Assembly: GCF_019443445.1 (NCBI RefSeq)
Contig: NZ_CP080378.1
Coordinates: forward strand, 2,542,001-2,606,000
Reading direction: 5' to 3'
Source: Massilia sp. PAMC28688
GTDB lineage: Bacteria; Pseudomonadota; Gammaproteobacteria; Burkholderiales; Burkholderiaceae_D
DNA: 64,000 bases
The notes beneath the pieces were generated by a model. The model saw only the letters and a program-made list of their open reading frames with translations. It searched no databases and had not been told where the DNA came from. The position numbers were made by a program, and so were the translations under genes. Below, in pieces: positions 17,543 through 25,952 of the stretch (its first letter is position 1; every line of letters starts with the position of its first letter).

Positions 17543-19120
17543 TTAAAACACCAGGTTGAGCGCGGCGTGGGCGCGGATGTCGCCGGGTTCGGAAGTGGGG
17601 CCGCGCTTCATGGCACGCCCGATATCGAGGCTGGCGCTGGCCAGCTTTTGCGCGCTCAGGCGCACGCCCACGCCGGTTCCGGTCAGCTCGCAGGTGCGCT
17701 GCAGGCCGCTGCACGGCATGTCGCCATGGTTCCTGACCAGGCCATGGTCGAGAAACAGGTAAGGGCGCAGGCGCACACCCTGTTGCCACTCGCGGGCAGG
17801 CACGGCGAGTTCGAGGCGCAGCAGCAGGCCGGCGTCGCCGGCCAGTTCCCGCTCGGCGTAGCCGCGTACGCTGTTGGCGCCGCCGATGCCGAATTTTTCA
17901 GCCGAGATCAGCGGATCGGCGCTCATTTGCGCTTCCGCGCGCAGGTTGATGCCGCTCCCGGCGCCAAGCGGCCTGTCGACAAACCCGGACAGGCGCGAGA
18001 GCAGGTAGCGCCGCTGCGCGCCCGGCCGGGCCGCCTCGAAGGTTGCCTGCGAACTGCCGGCGATGTTGCTGGCCAGCGAAGCGTTATAGCCGTAGTTGAG
18101 GGCGGCGCCCCCTTGCTGGCCGGTGTACGACAGCGTCAGCGGCACTGTCGTCACGTCCACCGCGGCCGAGCCGCAGGCGGCGGCGCCAAAGTCGCCGATG
18201 GAGCAGTCATCCTTGTAGGCGCGCCAGTCCAGCCCGAGCGTGACGTGGTGGTCGTAATCGCCGCGCCGTTCCAGGTGGCGATTGGCGCGCAGGCCGACGA
18301 TGGTGCCCTTGCCGGTAAACGACAGCGGGCCGGCGGGGGTAGCGGTCTTGCCGTTGCTGACGGTGGAATAGGCGACAAAGGCGTCGAACGAGGCAGCCAG
18401 GGCGTACAGCGGCACGCGGTAGCCGGCACTGAGAATTTGCACCCGGTTGGGGTAACCGGGCGAGGTTTGCAGCTGCAGCGTGCCCACGTGGTCGCGGTCA
18501 AACAGATTGGCATGCTCGACGCCGATGCTGACCCGGTGCCGTCCCGTCATCGCGGTGCCGGTATTGTTGTAGCCAAAAAGGTACTGCACCGGGCGCGAAT
18601 CGGCCACGTCCACCTGGGCATCGATGGTGCCCGCTTCCTTGCCCGCTGCCAGGCTCACATTGACGTGCTTGGCCGGGTTGTTGTTGGTCAGCTGGATGTC
18701 GCGGTTGATCGCCCGCACGCTTGGGGTGCTGCCTTCGCGCAGATGCGGCAGCCCGGCGCGGATATTGGCAGTGGCAAAGTGCTTGTTGCCGGTCACCCGC
18801 ACCACGGCGATCTTGCCCTCGACCACGCGCACCACGATCTGGCCATTGGTCGCTTCCTGGGGCGGCACATAGGCCACCACGCCGCCATAACCGGCGTCGC
18901 GATAGGCATTCTGGATGCGCGCGGCCAGTGCCTTCAGTTCACTCAGGGGAGGTTGCTGGGATACTGCCGAGGTCAGCTCGGCCAGGGTCTGCGGGGCCAG
19001 CAGGGTATTGCCTTCAACGCGCACGCTGGTGGCGCCGCCCTGGCCCGATGCGCTGCCCGCGAGCAGCAGAAGGGAGGGGCAGGCGAACAGCAAAACCCAG
19101 TTGCAAAAGCGCGCGGTCAT
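17543..19120 (-). CDS. Two-partner secretion outer-membrane transporter (TpsB, ShlB/FhaC/HecB family)
   Basis: The 525-residue protein has a signal peptide (LLLLAGSASGQ), a POTRA region (about 30-180, with VRVEGNTLLAP, VVEGKIAVVRVTGNKHF and IRAGLPHLREG) and an Omp85-type beta-barrel ending in the aromatic residue expected for barrel insertion (LVF). The GANSVRGYAE block carries the VRGY motif of loop 6 that is required for secretion in FhaC. It is first in a two-gene minus-strand operon with the caspase-bearing exoprotein, whose TPS domain it should recognise. The start at 19120 follows an AT-rich region shared with the divergent ompA-like gene. Confidence 0.9.
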   Translation of the reverse strand: MTARFCNWVLLFACPSLLLLAGSASGQGGATSVRVEGNTLLAPQTLAELTSAVSQQPPLSELKALAARIQNAYRDAGYGGVVAYVPPQEATNGQIVVRVVEGKIAVVRVTGNKHFATANIRAGLPHLREGSTPSVRAINRDIQLTNNNPAKHVNVSLAAGKEAGTIDAQVDVADSRPVQYLFGYNNTGTAMTGRHRVSIGVEHANLFDRDHVGTLQLQTSPGYPNRVQILSAGYRVPLYALAASFDAFVAYSTVSNGKTATPAGPLSFTGKGTIVGLRANRHLERRGDYDHHVTLGLDWRAYKDDCSIGDFGAAACGSAAVDVTTVPLTLSYTGQQGGAALNYGYNASLASNIAGSSQATFEAARPGAQRRYLLSRLSGFVDRPLGAGSGINLRAEAQMSADPLISAEKFGIGGANSVRGYAERELAGDAGLLLRLELAVPAREWQQGVRLRPYLFLDHGLVRNHGDMPCSGLQRTCELTGTGVGVRLSAQKLASASLDIGRAMKRGPTSEPGDIRAHAALNLVF

Positions 19121-19304
19121 GGACTTTCCTTTGGTATCGTCGTATAGCAGTGATCGGCAATATACGTCGGGACCACTTGGGAAATTGTTATATTTAGTCT
19201 AACAGGATGTGTTAATGTATGCCAAATTTTAATCGAAGATCATGACCAAACCAGCAACACTCTGGGGCGGTTGTCGTTAACAATCGAGCCATAAGGAAGA
19301 GAAC

Positions 19305-19841
19305 ATGAAGATCCCATCACTGCTGGCAGCGTGCATCCTGGCCGCCGCCCTGCCTGCACAGGGCCAGGAAACCCCGGTGATCGGCGAAGGACAGGCCGAA
19401 ATGGGCGTGCTGGTCGATGCGCTGGCGCCCAAGGCGCCGGTGCGCACCCGCGGCATCGGTCTGGCGCGCGACAAGGCAGCTGCCAAGCCTGCCGCCCCGG
19501 CCAAGGTATCGCTCCTGATTACCTTCGAGCCCAATTCGGCGGCGCTGACAGCGAGCTCGCGCCAGTCGCTCGAAGTGGTCGGCCAGGCGCTGGCGTCGGA
19601 GAAGCTCTCGCCGTTCCGCTTTGCCATTGAAGGCCATGCCGACCCGCGCGGACTGGCGGCCAACAACCTGAAGCTGTCGCAGCTGCGCGCCGAATCGGTC
19701 CGCGCTTACCTCGTCAACACCATGCAGATCGATGGCGCGCGCCTGGACGCGATCGGCAAGGGCGACCGCGAGCTGATGAACAAGGCAGTGCCGGAAGCGC
19801 CGGAAAACCGCCGCGTCACCATCGTCAACCTGTCGCGCTGA
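19305..19841 (+). CDS. OmpA-family peptidoglycan-associated protein
   Basis: The 178-residue protein has a signal peptide (CILAAALPAQGQ) and a C-terminal OmpA-like domain with LITFEPNSAALT, IEGHADPRG, NLKLSQLRAESVRAYL and ENRRVTIV, containing the Asp and Arg that bind diaminopimelate. There is no transmembrane barrel, so it is a soluble periplasmic or weakly anchored envelope protein. AGGAAGAG precedes the ATG at 19305. It is divergent from tpsB across a 184-base AT-rich gap and convergent with the DUF4384 kinase gene, ending 20 bases from it; a shared function with these neighbours is inference. Confidence 0.85.
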   Translation: MKIPSLLAACILAAALPAQGQETPVIGEGQAEMGVLVDALAPKAPVRTRGIGLARDKAAAKPAAPAKVSLLITFEPNSAALTASSRQSLEVVGQALASEKLSPFRFAIEGHADPRGLAANNLKLSQLRAESVRAYLVNTMQIDGARLDAIGKGDRELMNKAVPEAPENRRVTIVNLSR

Positions 19842-19857
19842 CAGGCGCCGGCGCCTG
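19842..19857. terminator. Perfect 16-base palindrome between convergent genes
   Basis: CAGGCGCCGGCGCCTG starts right after the OmpA-like gene stop and ends five bases before the end of the convergent kinase gene. It could act as a bidirectional terminator, though no T tract follows on either strand. Confidence 0.35.
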
Positions 19858-19861
19858 CTAG

Positions 19862-21640
19862 TCAGGGCACGACTTCCCTGATTGAAAACGCGGCGGCGCC
19901 GTAAGTGCCGGCGCACGGCGTGCCGGCGCAGTCGGCAACGCCGGCCAGCAGGGGCGTGGCGCCGCGGTGCGTGCGCTGCAGCTCGGCGATGCGCGCTACC
20001 GGAAAGCTGGAAAACGGCGCCCCTGCTGCCAGGCCGGACGGCCCGAAGTCGCGCGGCGTGTCCGACACCATCACCACAAAATGATCGATGCCTGCCGGGC
20101 CATACGCCATGATCGGCCAGGCCGGGCGCGGCAGGCTGATGGTCTGGCCGGCGCCGATGCGGTTGGCCTTGTCCCTGGCGTTGGGGAACAGCATGACCGG
20201 GTCCTTGCTGTCGGTGCCGACCATGAGCACATACACATGGCCGGCATGCGTCGAATGGATGGAAAACTTGATGTAATCCTTTTCAATCCGCACCCGGCTG
20301 TTGGCCAGGTCCACCGTGACCTTGCGTTCGGGTTCTGCTTCGGCCAGGATGGCGTCCAGGGCCGCAACGGAATCAAACGGGGCCGGTTCGGCAGCGGTGT
20401 CGGCGGCCGCGGGCGCTGCCGCCGTGACAGGGGCAGCGGGGGTAGCGAGGGCGGCAGGGTCGGTCCCTGCGGCCGCCACGGCCGGTGCCGGTGCAGTGGC
20501 GATACCCTCTGACGGCCCGCCCGGCGCATCGCCGCGGCCCAGCAGAAAGGCCGCCAGGCCCGCCAGGGCCAGGCCTGCCAGGCCAAGTCCCGCCACCATC
20601 ATCGTGCGTTGCGGCTTCGCGCTCACCGGCGCCGCCGGTGTGGCCGGGGCGGCCGGCATGGCCGGCGGCGCCATGTGGGTACGCTCCCCCGCTTCCAGTC
20701 CAAGCAAGCTTCTGAAGGCTGCCACGCTTTGCGGCCGGTCGGCCGGCTTGAAGGCGAGCGCGCCATCGATCGCCTCCAGGAAGCCGCTGCTGAAGCGATC
20801 GGCATGGCGGCTGGCCAGCGGCACGTAGGGATCGGTCATCATGCGGCTCATGGCAGGCGGCGGGGGATTGCCGTCAATTACAAAGTGAACCACCGAGGCC
20901 AGCGCGTACAGGTCGGTCCACGGGCCCTGGCCCATGCCGGGCATTTCCGCATACTGCTCGATCGGCGCGTAGTTCTGCTTGAGGATGACGGTAAAGGCGT
21001 TGTTGCTGTCGCCTACCGCGCGCCGCGCCGCGCCGAAATCGAGCAGCAGCGGGCGCCCCTCTTCGAGCATCAGGATGTTGTCGGGCGCGATATCGCGATG
21101 GTAGCAGCGGCTGGCATGGAGCTGTTCGAGTGCATCGAGCAGCGGGGCCAGCAGGGCCTTGAGCCAGGCTTCGTCCGGCGGCGCCGCGCGCGCCAGCAGC
21201 GCCTGTTTGAGTGTGGGGCCGCGGTAATAGGGCATGACCATGTAGGCCGTGCCATTGTCTTCCCAGAAGCGGTACACCTTGACCAGCGAAGGGTGATCAA
21301 ACTGGGCCAGCAGCTTGGCTTCATTGATGAAGCTGCGCCGGCCCGCCTCCAGGCTGTCGGCATGCTGCGACGACAGGACGCTGACGTGGGCGCCAATACC
21401 GCGCCGCGCGAACGACGGCATGTATTCCTTGAGCGCGACCTGGCGTTCGAGCGAACTGTCGTACGCGAGGTAGACAATGCCGAAGCCGCCGATGCCCAGC
21501 ACGCCCGTGATTTCAAATTCGCCCACGCGGGTGCCGTTTGGCAGCACGCTGTCATTGCCGCCCGCTGCCGCTGGCGGCACGGGCACGGAAGCACCCTGGC
21601 CAGTGGCCAGGATGGTGCGGTCATCTTCTGCAGCACTCAT
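19862..21640 (-). CDS. Membrane Ser/Thr protein kinase with C-terminal DUF4384-like domain
   Basis: The 592-residue protein has an N-terminal Hanks-type kinase domain (about 40-315): glycine loop GIGGFG (49-54), Lys71 in VALKEY, catalytic HRD (181-183) within HRDIAPDN, and DFG (201-203). The usual Lys two residues after HRD-[LI] is Ala, a variant seen in some bacterial kinases. A single membrane segment (about 347-368) and an Ala/Pro linker lead to an extracytoplasmic domain (about 430-560; SIHSTHAGHVYVLMVG, MLFPNARDKANRI) resembling DUF4384, a domain otherwise often paired with caspase-fold proteins. The frame is open 126 bases further upstream, but the ATG at 21640 gives the natural N-terminus. 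It lies between the caspase exoprotein cluster and the T6SS locus and might serve either. Confidence 0.85.
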   Translation of the reverse strand: MSAAEDDRTILATGQGASVPVPPAAAGGNDSVLPNGTRVGEFEITGVLGIGGFGIVYLAYDSSLERQVALKEYMPSFARRGIGAHVSVLSSQHADSLEAGRRSFINEAKLLAQFDHPSLVKVYRFWEDNGTAYMVMPYYRGPTLKQALLARAAPPDEAWLKALLAPLLDALEQLHASRCYHRDIAPDNILMLEEGRPLLLDFGAARRAVGDSNNAFTVILKQNYAPIEQYAEMPGMGQGPWTDLYALASVVHFVIDGNPPPPAMSRMMTDPYVPLASRHADRFSSGFLEAIDGALAFKPADRPQSVAAFRSLLGLEAGERTHMAPPAMPAAPATPAAPVSAKPQRTMMVAGLGLAGLALAGLAAFLLGRGDAPGGPSEGIATAPAPAVAAAGTDPAALATPAAPVTAAAPAAADTAAEPAPFDSVAALDAILAEAEPERKVTVDLANSRVRIEKDYIKFSIHSTHAGHVYVLMVGTDSKDPVMLFPNARDKANRIGAGQTISLPRPAWPIMAYGPAGIDHFVVMVSDTPRDFGPSGLAAGAPFSSFPVARIAELQRTHRGATPLLAGVADCAGTPCAGTYGAAAFSIREVVP

Positions 21641-22140
21641 GAATGGATGGGAATTGGGCCGCGCAATCGAACCGGCTCGGCGCCGGTGAACCCGCCGCGG
21701 ACACCGGGCCGGCGCGAGGCTGGCATGCCGCGCCGGTCTGCCAGTTGAGGCAACAAACGCTGGCAAGGTATACCAAAAAAACTACTTTGTACAGCTTGCC
21801 AGACAATGGCAGGACCTGGTTCCGGGCACTGCGGCTGTCACACGGGCAAGTGTTGTTTGACAAGGTTTCCCGAGCTTTCCATGGCTAAACTCGCAAGAAA
21901 TATCCATGGCGGGAATCGTAAAAAGTCAATACAAATCTTTGCATTGAGACCAAAAATTTCGCGTGCTTTTTTGGTTTGTTCTCAATTATAGTGGCCAGCG
22001 TGTTAAAGATCTTCTCTTAACATGATTTGAAAAGCTATGGCGCACGATGCTTCGTGGGCCCGGCCCTGCCTGAACAATCAGGCAAGCTGCCGACTGGAAC
22101 TGGTGGTGTTTTTTATATGCGGTTCGCCGCGGGAGTGTGA
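21641..22140. other. Intergenic region between the DUF4384 kinase and tssA, probable divergent promoters
   Basis: This 500-base gap starts GC-rich and turns AT-rich after about 21770, with T-rich and A-rich stretches at 21771-21790 and 21920-21975. A TTGACA at 21857-21862 and a TATAGT at 21987-21992 occur, but neither has a correctly spaced partner. No gene is supported. The transcripts for tssA (right) and the kinase (left) should begin here; GGGAGTG just before 22141 is the tssA ribosome binding site. Confidence 0.5.
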
Positions 22141-23193
22141 ATGAGCGTGATCGACATTGACGCCTTGTTGCTGGAAATTGACCCGGCAGCACCTTGTGGC
22201 CCCAATCTCGAATACGATCCGGTCTTTGTCGCGCTGGAGCAGGAATCGCTCGGCAAGCCGGAAGTGCAGTACGGCGACACCATTACGCCGGCCGTGCCCC
22301 CTGACTGGAAGGTGGTGCGGCGCATGGCCACCGAATTGCTCGAGCGCAGCCGCGACCTGCGCCTGGCGGTGCACCTGCTGCGCGCCAACCTGGCCCTGTC
22401 CGGCATGCCGGGCTTTGCCGACAGCATCGCCCTGATCGAGCGCCTGCTCGAAGAGCGCTGGGACAGCATCCATCCCCAGCTCGATCCTGACGACGACCTT
22501 GACCCCACCCTGCGCATCAATTCGCTGGCCATTCTTGCCGACACCGGCACGCTGCTGCGCGAACTCAAGGATGCCACCCTGGTGGTATTGCCCGGCCTTG
22601 GGCCGCTGAGCATCAAGATGCTGGAAGTGGCTAATGGCGAAGTGCCGCCGGCGGCCGGGCAGGAAAAGCTGGCCATCGGTTCCATCGAGCGCGCCGCCGC
22701 CGACGTGGCGCCCGAACAGATGGCCGCAGCGGTCGATGCGCTGGCGCGGGCGCTCGCTGCCACCGTCAACATTGAAGTCATCCTGGTGCGCCAGGTTGGC
22801 AGTTCGCAGGCGCTCAACCTCGACAGCCTCACCCGTCCCCTGCGCAAGGGGCACGAATTCCTGGTGCGCTCGCAGCAGGGAGGAGATGCCGGTGGCGGCG
22901 GCGAGGCGGCAGAGGGCGAGCCGGCCGGCGCCGACGGCGGCGCGCGCGCGGCCCGCACCGCCATCAGCGGCGACATCGCCAGCCGCGACGACGTGGTGCG
23001 CATGCTCGACAAGCTGGTGCAGTACTACAGCCGGCACGAGCCATCGAGCCCGATTCCGATCCTGCTCGAGCGCGCCAAGCGCCTCGTCCCCATGAATTTC
23101 TTCGAGATCATGGAAGACCTGGCGCCGGAAGGCATGGCGCAGCTGGCCGTCATCCGCGGACCGGATGGTTCGGCGCCGGCCGACGAGTATTAA
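22141..23193 (+). CDS. tssA: Type VI secretion protein TssA (ImpA N-terminal domain family)
   Basis: TssA contacts the baseplate and sheath and caps or primes tail-tube assembly. The 350-residue protein starts with the ImpA_N region: LLLEIDPAAPCGPNLEYDP, then DWKVVRRMATELLERSRDLRLAV and LLEERWDSIHPQLDPDDD, all family hallmarks. The C-terminal third (SRDDVVRMLDKLVQYYSRHEPSSPIPILLERAKRL in segments) is the conserved short TssA C-terminus with the PSSPIP motif. It is the first gene of the plus-strand T6SS operon and is followed after 80 bases by tssB. Confidence 0.95.
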   Translation: MSVIDIDALLLEIDPAAPCGPNLEYDPVFVALEQESLGKPEVQYGDTITPAVPPDWKVVRRMATELLERSRDLRLAVHLLRANLALSGMPGFADSIALIERLLEERWDSIHPQLDPDDDLDPTLRINSLAILADTGTLLRELKDATLVVLPGLGPLSIKMLEVANGEVPPAAGQEKLAIGSIERAAADVAPEQMAAAVDALARALAATVNIEVILVRQVGSSQALNLDSLTRPLRKGHEFLVRSQQGGDAGGGGEAAEGEPAGADGGARAARTAISGDIASRDDVVRMLDKLVQYYSRHEPSSPIPILLERAKRLVPMNFFEIMEDLAPEGMAQLAVIRGPDGSAPADEY

Positions 23194-23288
23194 GCAGCAA
23201 CCGCAACGACGCACGCCGTCGCCAAGCATTCGCCAGGCAGTATCGGGCAATACGACATTCATGTTGTTCAATCGTGGGGGTATCAATC

Positions 23289-23789
23289 GTGGGTAAAGAG
23301 AGTAGCCAGAAGTTCATCGCGCGCAACCGTGCGCCGCGCGTGCAGATCGAGTACGACGTCGAAGTCTATGGCGCCGAAAAGAAAATCCAGTTGCCATTCG
23401 TGATGGGCGTGATGGCCGACCTGAGCGGCCAGCCGGCCGATCCGCTGGCCCCTGTCGCCGAGCGCAAGTTTCTGGAAATCGATGTCGACAATTTCGACGA
23501 GCGCCTGAAGGCCATGAAGCCGCGCGTGGCGGTACAGGTGCCCAACACGCTCACCGGCGAAGGCAATATGTCGGTCGAGATGACGTTTGAAAACATGGAT
23601 GACTTCACCCCGGCCGCCATTGCGCGCAAGGTCGCACCCCTGGCCAAGCTGCTCGAAGCGCGCGGCCAGCTGGCCAACCTGATGACCTACATGGACGGCA
23701 AGACCGGCGCCGAAGACCTGATCGCCAAGCTGCTGGCCGAGCCGGCCCTGATGCAGGCGCTCACCTCCGCCCCCAAGCCACAAGAATAA
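23289..23789 (+). CDS. tssB: Type VI sheath small subunit TssB (VipA)
   Basis: TssB and TssC form the contractile sheath in the cytoplasm. The 166-residue protein has the family start GKESSQKFIARNRAPRVQI, the segment LPFVMGVMADLSG and FDERLKAMKPRV. I chose the GTG at 23289, eight bases after a GGGGG ribosome binding site, because it gives the length and N-terminus typical of TssB; another GTG 15 bases upstream (23274) is in frame. tssC follows after 21 bases. Confidence 0.95.
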   Translation: MGKESSQKFIARNRAPRVQIEYDVEVYGAEKKIQLPFVMGVMADLSGQPADPLAPVAERKFLEIDVDNFDERLKAMKPRVAVQVPNTLTGEGNMSVEMTFENMDDFTPAAIARKVAPLAKLLEARGQLANLMTYMDGKTGAEDLIAKLLAEPALMQALTSAPKPQE

Positions 23790-23810
23790 TCTGACTGCTG
23801 GAGAATAACG

Positions 23811-25298
23811 ATGGCTGAACTACAAGCACAAACTGAACAAACGGGCGGCACGCTCGAGATGAGCGATTTCGGCAGCCTGCTGCAGAAAGAATTCAAGCCG
23901 CAGTCGGACAAGGCCAAGGAATCGGTCGAAAACGCCGTGCGCACCCTGGCCGAGCAGGCCCTGCAGGGCAGCAACCTCATTTCCGGCGACGTGCTGGGCA
24001 CGATTGAAAGCCTGATTGCCGCCCTTGACCGCAAGCTGAGCGAACAGATCAACCTGATCTTGCACACGCCCGAGTTCCAGTCGGTGGAAGGGGCCTGGCG
24101 CGGCCTGCACCACCTGGTCAGCAATACCGAGACCGATGAAACGCTCAAGATCCGCGTGATGAACATCTCCAAGAACGAACTGGGCAAGACGCTCAAGAAG
24201 TTCAAGGGCACGGCCTGGGACCAGAGCCCGATCTTCAAGAAGATGTACGAGGAAGAGTTTGGCCAGTTCGGCGGCGAGCCTTTTGGCGCCATCGTGGCCG
24301 ACTACTATTTCGACAACAGCGCACCGGACGTGGAACTGCTGACCGGGATGGCAAAGGTGGCGGCCGCCGCTCACGCGCCGTTCATTTCGGCCGCCGCGCC
24401 ATCGGTCATGCTGATGGAATCGTGGCAGGAGCTGGCCAATCCGCGCGACCTGACCAAGATTTTCCAGACCCCGGAACACGCCGCCTGGCGCTCGTTCCGC
24501 GAGTCCGAGGATTCGCGCTATGTGGGCCTGGCCATGCCGCGCTTCCTGGCGCGCCAGCCGTACGGCGCCAAGACCGACCCGGTGGAGGAATTCGATTTCG
24601 AGGAAGATACCTCGGCCGCCCAGAGCAAGAACTACACCTGGGCCAATGCGGCCTACGCCATGGCCGTCAACATCAACCGCTCGTTCAAGGAATACGGCTG
24701 GTGCTCGCGCATTCGCGGCATCGAGTCCGGCGGCGCGGTGGAAGGCTTGCCGGTGCATTCCTTCCCGACCGATGACGGCGGCGTCGACATGCAGTGCCCG
24801 ACCGAGATCGCCATCTCCGACCGGCGCGAAGCGGAACTGGCGGCCAATGGCTTCATGCCGCTGGTGCACAAGAAAAATACCGACTTTGCCGCCTTCATCG
24901 GCGCCCAGTCGCTGCACAAGCCGGCCGAATACGATGACCCGGATGCGACGGCCAACGCCAACCTGGCGGCCCGCCTGCCTTACCTGTTCTCGACCTGCCG
25001 CTTTGCCCACTACCTCAAGTGCATCGTGCGCGACAAGATCGGCTCGTTCAAGGAACGCGACGAGATGCAGCGCTGGCTGACCAACTGGATCACCCAGTAC
25101 GTCGACGGCGATCCGGTCAATTCGAGCGAAAACACCAAGGCGCGCAAGCCGCTGGCCGCCGCCGAAGTGGTGTTGGAGGAAGTCGAAGGCAATCCAGGGT
25201 ATTACAGCTCCAAGTTTTACCTGCGTCCCCACTACCAGCTCGAAGGCCTGACCGTGTCGCTGCGCCTGGTGTCGAAGCTGCCTTCGGCAAAGGGCTGA
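23811..25298 (+). CDS. tssC: Type VI sheath large subunit TssC (VipB)
   Basis: TssC is the large sheath subunit and recycling substrate of ClpV. The 495-residue protein shows the family blocks LHTPEFQSVEGAWRGLHHLV, KIRVMNISKNEL, PFGAIVADYYF, the AAHAPFISAAAPS segment and the C-terminal YSSKFYLRPHYQLEGLTVSLRLV. The ATG at 23811 follows GGAGAA. A strong hairpin with a T run downstream separates it from hcp. Confidence 0.97.
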   Translation: MAELQAQTEQTGGTLEMSDFGSLLQKEFKPQSDKAKESVENAVRTLAEQALQGSNLISGDVLGTIESLIAALDRKLSEQINLILHTPEFQSVEGAWRGLHHLVSNTETDETLKIRVMNISKNELGKTLKKFKGTAWDQSPIFKKMYEEEFGQFGGEPFGAIVADYYFDNSAPDVELLTGMAKVAAAAHAPFISAAAPSVMLMESWQELANPRDLTKIFQTPEHAAWRSFRESEDSRYVGLAMPRFLARQPYGAKTDPVEEFDFEEDTSAAQSKNYTWANAAYAMAVNINRSFKEYGWCSRIRGIESGGAVEGLPVHSFPTDDGGVDMQCPTEIAISDRREAELAANGFMPLVHKKNTDFAAFIGAQSLHKPAEYDDPDATANANLAARLPYLFSTCRFAHYLKCIVRDKIGSFKERDEMQRWLTNWITQYVDGDPVNSSENTKARKPLAAAEVVLEEVEGNPGYYSSKFYLRPHYQLEGLTVSLRLVSKLPSAKG

Positions 25299-25331
25299 TC
25301 GGGGCCGGCATCGCTGTCTGTAGCAAAGTCA

Positions 25332-25360
25332 GGGCAGGTACATCCGTGCCTGCCCATTTT
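25332..25360 (+). terminator. Rho-independent terminator or attenuator between tssC and hcp
   Basis: GGGCAGGTAC (25332-25341) pairs with GTGCCTGCCC (25346-25355) around an ATCC loop, giving a 10-bp stem with one G-U pair, followed by ATTTT. It lies inside the otherwise co-directional T6SS operon, so it should reduce read-through into hcp or protect the tssABC message, with hcp probably also transcribed from its own start. Confidence 0.65.
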
Positions 25361-25404
25361 ATCCACATCCGCCGGCATCGTTCCGGCACACTAGGGGAAA
25401 TACA

Positions 25405-25896
25405 ATGGCATTAGATATGTTCATCAATATGGGCGCCAACATCGTCGGCGAATCGGCTGACAAGGTGCAAGGTCCAAAGGGCGACATCGACGTCCTGGCC
25501 TGGAGCTGGGGCATGTCGCAGTCCGGCACCACCCACATGGGCAGCGGCGGCGGCGCCGGCAAGGCCAACTTCCAGGACCTGTCGTTCACCAAGTACATCG
25601 ACGCGTCCAGCAATGCCTTGATGATCTCGCTGGCCAAGGGCACCCACATCCCGAAAGTGGTGCTGCTGGCGCGCAAGGCCGGTGAAGGCCAGAAGACCTA
25701 CCTCAGCATCGAGATGGAAGACGTCATGGTCACGTCGCTCTCGACCGGCGGCAGCGGCGGTGAAGACCGCCTGACGGAAAACGTCACGCTCAACTTCGCC
25801 AAGGTGAAGTTTGCCTACGCACCGCAGTCGAAGACCGGCGCCAAGGGCGGCGACAAGGAATTCGTCTGGGACATCGCAGGCAACGCAGAGAAGTAA
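25405..25896 (+). CDS. hcp: Type VI tube protein Hcp (TssD)
   Basis: Hcp hexamers stack into the inner tube expelled by the sheath and can chaperone small effectors. The 163-residue protein has the usual length and pattern: an N-terminal MFINMGANIVGES-type strand, the DIDVLAWSWGMSQSG block, DLSFTKYIDASSNAL and a C-terminal FVWDIAGN. AGGGGAAA precedes the ATG. It has hairpins on both sides, so its transcript may be separately abundant, as is common for hcp. Confidence 0.96.
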   Translation: MALDMFINMGANIVGESADKVQGPKGDIDVLAWSWGMSQSGTTHMGSGGGAGKANFQDLSFTKYIDASSNALMISLAKGTHIPKVVLLARKAGEGQKTYLSIEMEDVMVTSLSTGGSGGEDRLTENVTLNFAKVKFAYAPQSKTGAKGGDKEFVWDIAGNAEK

Positions 25897-25908
25897 TCAG
25901 GTAAAGCC

Positions 25909-25930
25909 GGGCGGCGCGCCTGCGCCGTCC
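25909..25930 (+). terminator. GC-rich hairpin after hcp
   Basis: GGGCGGCGC (25909-25917) and GCGCCGTCC (25922-25930) form a 9-bp stem with one G-U pair around GCCT, 13 bases after the hcp stop. There is no T run, so it is more likely a 3' stabiliser or partial terminator of the hcp message. Confidence 0.4.
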
Positions 25931-25952
25931 AATCACACTGGCCGGGACGCTC

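Noticed and set aside
15738..17546. 602-residue open frame antisense to the exoprotein N-terminus
   Set aside because: Covers the TPS domain coding region in reverse and has no recognisable protein features.
11862..19120. Contact-dependent inhibition (CdiBAI) locus
   Set aside because: The exoprotein is a caspase fusion without a VENN-type toxin boundary and no immunity gene follows it.
22039..22060. Sigma-54 promoter upstream of tssA
   Set aside because: TGGCGCACGATGC has GG and GC only eight bases apart instead of ten, so it does not fit the -24/-12 spacing.
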